9,707 nucleotides of DNA, from the NCBI GenBank assembly GCA_029259835.1, contig JAJDEL010000120.1, forward strand, positions 1-9,707. Reading direction: 5' to 3'. Below the pieces are notes generated by a model. That model was not told the origin of the DNA. It saw nothing but the letters and a program-made list of their open reading frames with translations, and ran no database searches. Shown piece by piece: positions 6,714 to 9,707 of this stretch. A program made the translations under genes and the position numbers. This DNA is from Planctomicrobium sp. Lineage in GTDB: Bacteria; Planctomycetota; Planctomycetia; Planctomycetales; Planctomycetaceae. How positions within the stretch are numbered: position 1 is the stretch's first letter; each line of letters opens with the position of its first letter.

Positions 6714-8291
6714 CTATTCAACCCGATATTCAGTCGCAAGAGTCTGGAACGCATCGACGTTTTCGTTAGTCAATCCAGAGTCGCGAACGATTTCGGTCTT
6801 AGCAACGGTATTGCCTGTCAGTTCAATTGCTGTCGCGGAAAATCGACCGTTCTTGTCGTAACTATAAGTAATTTCGACCGGAGATCCTGCTGGCAGATTC
6901 GGAGGAAGATTGACAATTCGGAAGTCTCCAATCGTTGTGCAGGCATCCGGGTCACTGGCATCGCCCTCTAACACACAAACGTGAATTCGTTGCTGATTGG
7001 AAGTGTTCGTTTTAAATTTTTGTTTCACTTCAACGGGCAGCGAACTGTTCTTGGGAATCATAATGTGATTGATCTTACGAGCCTTATCCTGCGGGTCGCT
7101 GATCTTGACACCCAGAGAGTGCGAGTTGACATCTGTTGCGGTGACGGAACGCAGACGATTGATCACCGCTTTGCCGAGACGACTGTCTCCGCCTGTTGCA
7201 CGTGCTTCAAGAAGTGCTGCATGAATGGCAGCACCCTGAGAGACCGCTTCTTCCGGGCTGACATCACGTGAAGGCTCTAATCCTGTGACATCTCGCAACA
7301 TCGTTTCAACAACAGGCATATAAGTTGATCCGCCAACAAGAACCAGTTCGTCCAGTTCACCTTTTCCAACACCAGCTTGCTGCATGACCAGTTCGGTTGT
7401 ATCGCGCGTTCGCTGCATCAAGTCTCCAGTGAGTCTTTCGAAGTCTCCTCGCGTCAAAGCGAGCGTCAGGTTTTTACCTTTGTAGTATGCGTTAAGAGGA
7501 ATCTGCGCACGATCACTAAGATCAAGTTTTGCCTGTTCACACTCCTGGGTGAGTTGCATCAGAGTTTCGGGATCTTCGCGAGGATCCTCTCCGTGCTTTT
7601 TATGAAATTCTTCGGCAATGTGGTCAACAATTCGGCGACTCCAGTCGAGACCACCGAGCATGACATCCCCGTCTGTCGCTAACACTTTAAATGTTGTTGC
7701 GGTGTAACGAACGATGGTCACATCAAAGGTCCCGCCGCCGAGATCGTAAACCATGATCGTCCGTTCTCCGTCGAACGCATCTGGTTGACCGAGGTGTCCT
7801 TTCTGCCAGGCATACGCAAGCGTCGCAGCGGTCGGTTCATTGATAATGTCGATCACATTCAAGCCGGCGATCTTACCTGAATCTTGCGATGCTTTGCGGC
7901 GCACATCGTTGAAGTAGTACGGCACGGTAATCACTGCATTGGCTATGGGACCGATTTCCTTCTCGGCATCCTGCTTCAATTTTTTGAGAATTAGCGCCGA
8001 GAGAAACTCCGGAGTCAACTTTTTATCTTGATAGACAACGAAATAATCCTTGTTCCCCATCTGACGCTTAATCGCCTCAACAATGTTACGAGGATTTTCA
8101 ATCGACATGCGTTCAAAGCTGGGGCCAACAATAACTTTGCCTTCTTCACTCAAAATGACGACTGATGGCGTGATTGGTTTACCATCTGTATTGTTGATCG
8201 CATGTGGGTTGCCTTCGGGGTCGAGTTGGGCAATTGCCGAGAAGGTTGTCCCCAGGTCGACCCCAACTGTTTGACCATCTTGAATATCCAT
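6714..8291 (-). CDS. short Hsp70-family (DnaK-like) chaperone without the helical lid
   Basis: Hsp70 proteins bind exposed hydrophobic peptides in an ATP-driven cycle in the cytoplasm. The nucleotide-binding domain is intact: VGVDLGTTFSAI (9-20), AIKRQMG (73-79) with the catalytic lysine, ITVPYYFNDVRRKA (121-134), YDLGGGTFDV (182-191), GGLDWS (213-218) and LVLVGGSTYMPVV (316-328). A substrate-binding beta sandwich follows (about 390-500; HSLGVKI, GDFRIVNLPPNLPAG, GRFSATAIEL). The protein ends at 525 residues, where DnaK has about 640, so the alpha-helical lid and C-terminal tail are almost wholly missing. The hydrophobic interdomain linker (VLLLDV in DnaK) reads VTATDV (383-388), preceded by a longer connecting stretch. 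It is therefore a specialised paralogue, not housekeeping DnaK. AGGA lies 6 bases before the ATG. A 273-base leader precedes it; the J-like gene follows. Confidence 0.95.
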   Translation of the reverse strand: MDIQDGQTVGVDLGTTFSAIAQLDPEGNPHAINNTDGKPITPSVVILSEEGKVIVGPSFERMSIENPRNIVEAIKRQMGNKDYFVVYQDKKLTPEFLSALILKKLKQDAEKEIGPIANAVITVPYYFNDVRRKASQDSGKIAGLNVIDIINEPTAATLAYAWQKGHLGQPDAFDGERTIMVYDLGGGTFDVTIVRYTATTFKVLATDGDVMLGGLDWSRRIVDHIAEEFHKKHGEDPREDPETLMQLTQECEQAKLDLSDRAQIPLNAYYKGKNLTLALTRGDFERLTGDLMQRTRDTTELVMQQAGVGKGELDELVLVGGSTYMPVVETMLRDVTGLEPSRDVSPEEAVSQGAAIHAALLEARATGGDSRLGKAVINRLRSVTATDVNSHSLGVKISDPQDKARKINHIMIPKNSSLPVEVKQKFKTNTSNQQRIHVCVLEGDASDPDACTTIGDFRIVNLPPNLPAGSPVEITYSYDKNGRFSATAIELTGNTVAKTEIVRDSGLTNENVDAFQTLATEYRVE

Positions 8292-8382
8292 CGTGTTTCC
8301 TTTAGAGAGTTCGTCGATGTGTTGTGGGAAGTGTTGAATTCATTTGATTTCCGACGCTGACGCAAAATTATTACGACGGAAA

Positions 8383-8402
8383 CCGATCTTATCCCAGATC
8401 GG
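8383..8402 (-). promoter_or_regulatory. perfect inverted repeat in the hsp70 leader
   Basis: CCGATCT (8383-8389) and AGATCGG (8396-8402) form a perfect 7-bp inverted repeat with a 6-base spacer, in the 273-base gap upstream of hsp70, about 90 bases before its ATG. It could be an operator for a dimeric repressor or an RNA hairpin in the 5' leader. It is not the CIRCE element of HrcA (TTAGCACTC-N9-GAGTGCTAA). It lacks a U-tract and is 161 bases past the phosphatase stop, so a terminator is less likely. The function is inferred from position only. Confidence 0.4.
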
Positions 8403-8564
8403 GAAGATTTGAGTTTATTGATCTGTTTCAATGCTTATTCTTACGGTGCCTGCGGCATCGTTCAAGCGAGCATGTCCGAATCCTGGTGAGATCGTCGCAG
8501 AAACAATGAGCACAAAAAGTCGAACGGAAGGCAATTTTGAGATCCAGAAGCAATGAATGCAGGA

Positions 8565-9707
8565 TCATGAGTCTACTGGGGCAGCATTTCGACCGAAGAC
8601 TAGCATCGTGATGTCATCGTTTTGAGGTCGTCCATTGGCATGCTTGCGGACGTCCTCCCGAATTGTTTTTCCGAGAATTTCCACGTTGCTAGAAGTCGAA
8701 CCGACCAACTCTCCTAGGCGATCCATACCATAAAGTTCGCTCTCGTAGTTCATCGCTTCACTGACACCGTCTGTATAGAGTACGAATGTCTCACCGGGTT
8801 CAATCGAACGCTCTCTGGTCTCGAAAGGAAATCCCTCGATCACGCCAATCGGAACACCGACCGAATCATCGTCAAATTCTTCAATGCTCCCATCTGGTTT
8901 GCGGATCATTGGTGACATATGACCGGCATTCACAACGGAGACTGTGTGATTCACGGTGTCTAAAATTGTCAGAACGAAGGTCACGAAGCGTCCTTCGACC
9001 GCTTTAACACTCATGTGGTCATTGATCGCAGAGACCGCTTCGCCGGCATCGGTCACAAATTCGCTGGTAATGCCCACAACACTCGCGATGCGTGACATGA
9101 CCAAAGATGCCGCGACTCCTTTACCAGCAACATCCCCGAAGGCAATCCAGATTTTCCCATCCTTTGTCGGAATGATGTCATAGTAATCCCCGCCAACGGC
9201 TTGCGCAGATTCGTAGGAGGCAAAGAAACTGTATTCTGAAATATCTGGAAGCGATTCGGGTAACAACGCATGTTGAACACCACGGGCGATATTCATTTCG
9301 CCTTCTTGTTTCTGCTTCTCAACGAACGACGTTAAAAGTCGAGCGCTCTCGTAAGAGAGTGCTGCTTGCCCGGCGACCGCAACCATGATCTCCAGATCAT
9401 CCGGTTTGAACTGCATCATCGGGTTTTGAGTGTCGATATTAATGGCACCAACCGGTTCACCCTCTAAGTCAAGCATCGGGACGCACATCATCGAACGTAT
9501 CGTGAGTGCCGAAATTGACTCACTGGCATCAAATCGCTCATCACTCGCAGCATCCGCAGAGAGAATCGCTTTCTTCTCACCCAGGACAGCGTTGAGAATG
9601 GTTCGGCTGAGTTTGACAGTCGCATCTTCACTTTCGCGGCGATGCTTCATCGCACTCGGCTTCATTTCTTCCGTTTTGACATCTTTGAGAAGTATGCATC
9701 CTCTGTC
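8565..9707 (-). CDS. GAF-SpoIIE (PP2C/PPM) serine phosphatase, N-terminus beyond the window
   Basis: The frame is open to the right edge, so the first ATG inside the window (9663-9665) is not the start. The 14 codons before it ([14 protein letters not shown]) match the beginning of the kinase's GAF domain (DRGCMLVTDSKTD). Counting from that ATG, the rest of the GAF domain reaches about residue 110 ([20 protein letters not shown] at 58-77). A helical linker follows, then a SpoIIE-type phosphatase domain: [14 protein letters not shown] (127-140), AVGGDYYDI (156-164), FGDVAGKG (176-183), [11 protein letters not shown] (245-255), [10 protein letters not shown] (296-305) and [10 protein letters not shown] (349-358). 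The aspartates that hold the two metal ions are present. Such enzymes remove phosphate from Ser/Thr, often on anti-sigma antagonists. By analogy with the kinase, an FHA domain may lie upstream outside the window. Expression relative to hsp70 is uncertain across the 273-base gap. Confidence 0.93.
   Translation of the reverse strand, partial: DRGCILLKDVKTEEMKPSAMKHRRESEDATVKLSRTILNAVLGEKKAILSADAASDERFDASESISALTIRSMMCVPMLDLEGEPVGAINIDTQNPMMQFKPDDLEIMVAVAGQAALSYESARLLTSFVEKQKQEGEMNIARGVQHALLPESLPDISEYSFFASYESAQAVGGDYYDIIPTKDGKIWIAFGDVAGKGVAASLVMSRIASVVGITSEFVTDAGEAVSAINDHMSVKAVEGRFVTFVLTILDTVNHTVSVVNAGHMSPMIRKPDGSIEEFDDDSVGVPIGVIEGFPFETRERSIEPGETFVLYTDGVSEAMNYESELYGMDRLGELVGSTSSNVEILGKTIREDVRKHANGRPQNDDITMLVFGRNAAPVDS

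Noticed and set aside
8437..8465. possible sigma-70-like promoter TTGAAC-N17-AAGAAT (minus strand) before hsp70, overlapping a sigma-32-like CTTGAA
   Set aside because: Only 4 of 6 bases match in each box, and no CCCCAT-type -10 follows CTTGAA at the right distance.

Overview
The window looks like chromosome from a planctomycete (phylum Planctomycetota) with moderate GC content. Three things point there: a J-like N-terminal module of the kind these bacteria attach to many proteins (start MDFYKEWLGI, then PPDHYELLRL, no HPD tripeptide); an exported YdjY-domain protein and an exported DUF1080 protein, both typical of the phylum; and FHA-GAF signalling proteins. The genus cannot be resolved by eye. 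I see no mobile element, CRISPR array, tRNA or rRNA.

All eight genes lie on the minus strand, so transcription runs from right to left. In that order they are: (1) a GAF-SpoIIE/PP2C phosphatase, open at the right edge (8565-9707); (2) a short Hsp70 without the helical lid (6714-8291); (3) a membrane-anchored protein with a J-like domain and a GspE/MshE N-terminal domain (5532-6572); (4) a soluble FHA-GAF histidine kinase starting with GTG (3769-5460); (5) an exported DUF1080 protein (2489-3556); (6) a family 2 glycosyltransferase starting with TTG (1686-2435); (7) smpB (1048-1545); (8) an exported YdjY-domain protein (72-995). A 13-bp hairpin (34-66) follows the last stop codon. It pairs fully only in the minus-strand RNA, through a G-U wobble, and probably ends the transcript. 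No gap between genes exceeds 300 bases; the largest is the 273-base hsp70 leader.

Genes 1-4 form the most interesting block. A phosphatase and a histidine kinase with closely similar GAF domains bracket an unusual Hsp70 and a J-like protein. The inferred picture is a stress or protein-quality signalling cassette: the two GAF proteins sense a common cue, FHA binding of phosphothreonine feeds in Ser/Thr kinase signals, and the Hsp70 works with the membrane-tethered J-like protein. No response regulator, anti-sigma factor or STAS antagonist lies inside the window. Genes 5-8 look like unrelated housekeeping and exported-protein genes that share the strand.

Several starts differ from the longest open frame. 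The DUF1080 and J-like genes are best started at internal ATGs, the kinase and glycosyltransferase use GTG and TTG, and the phosphatase continues past the window edge.
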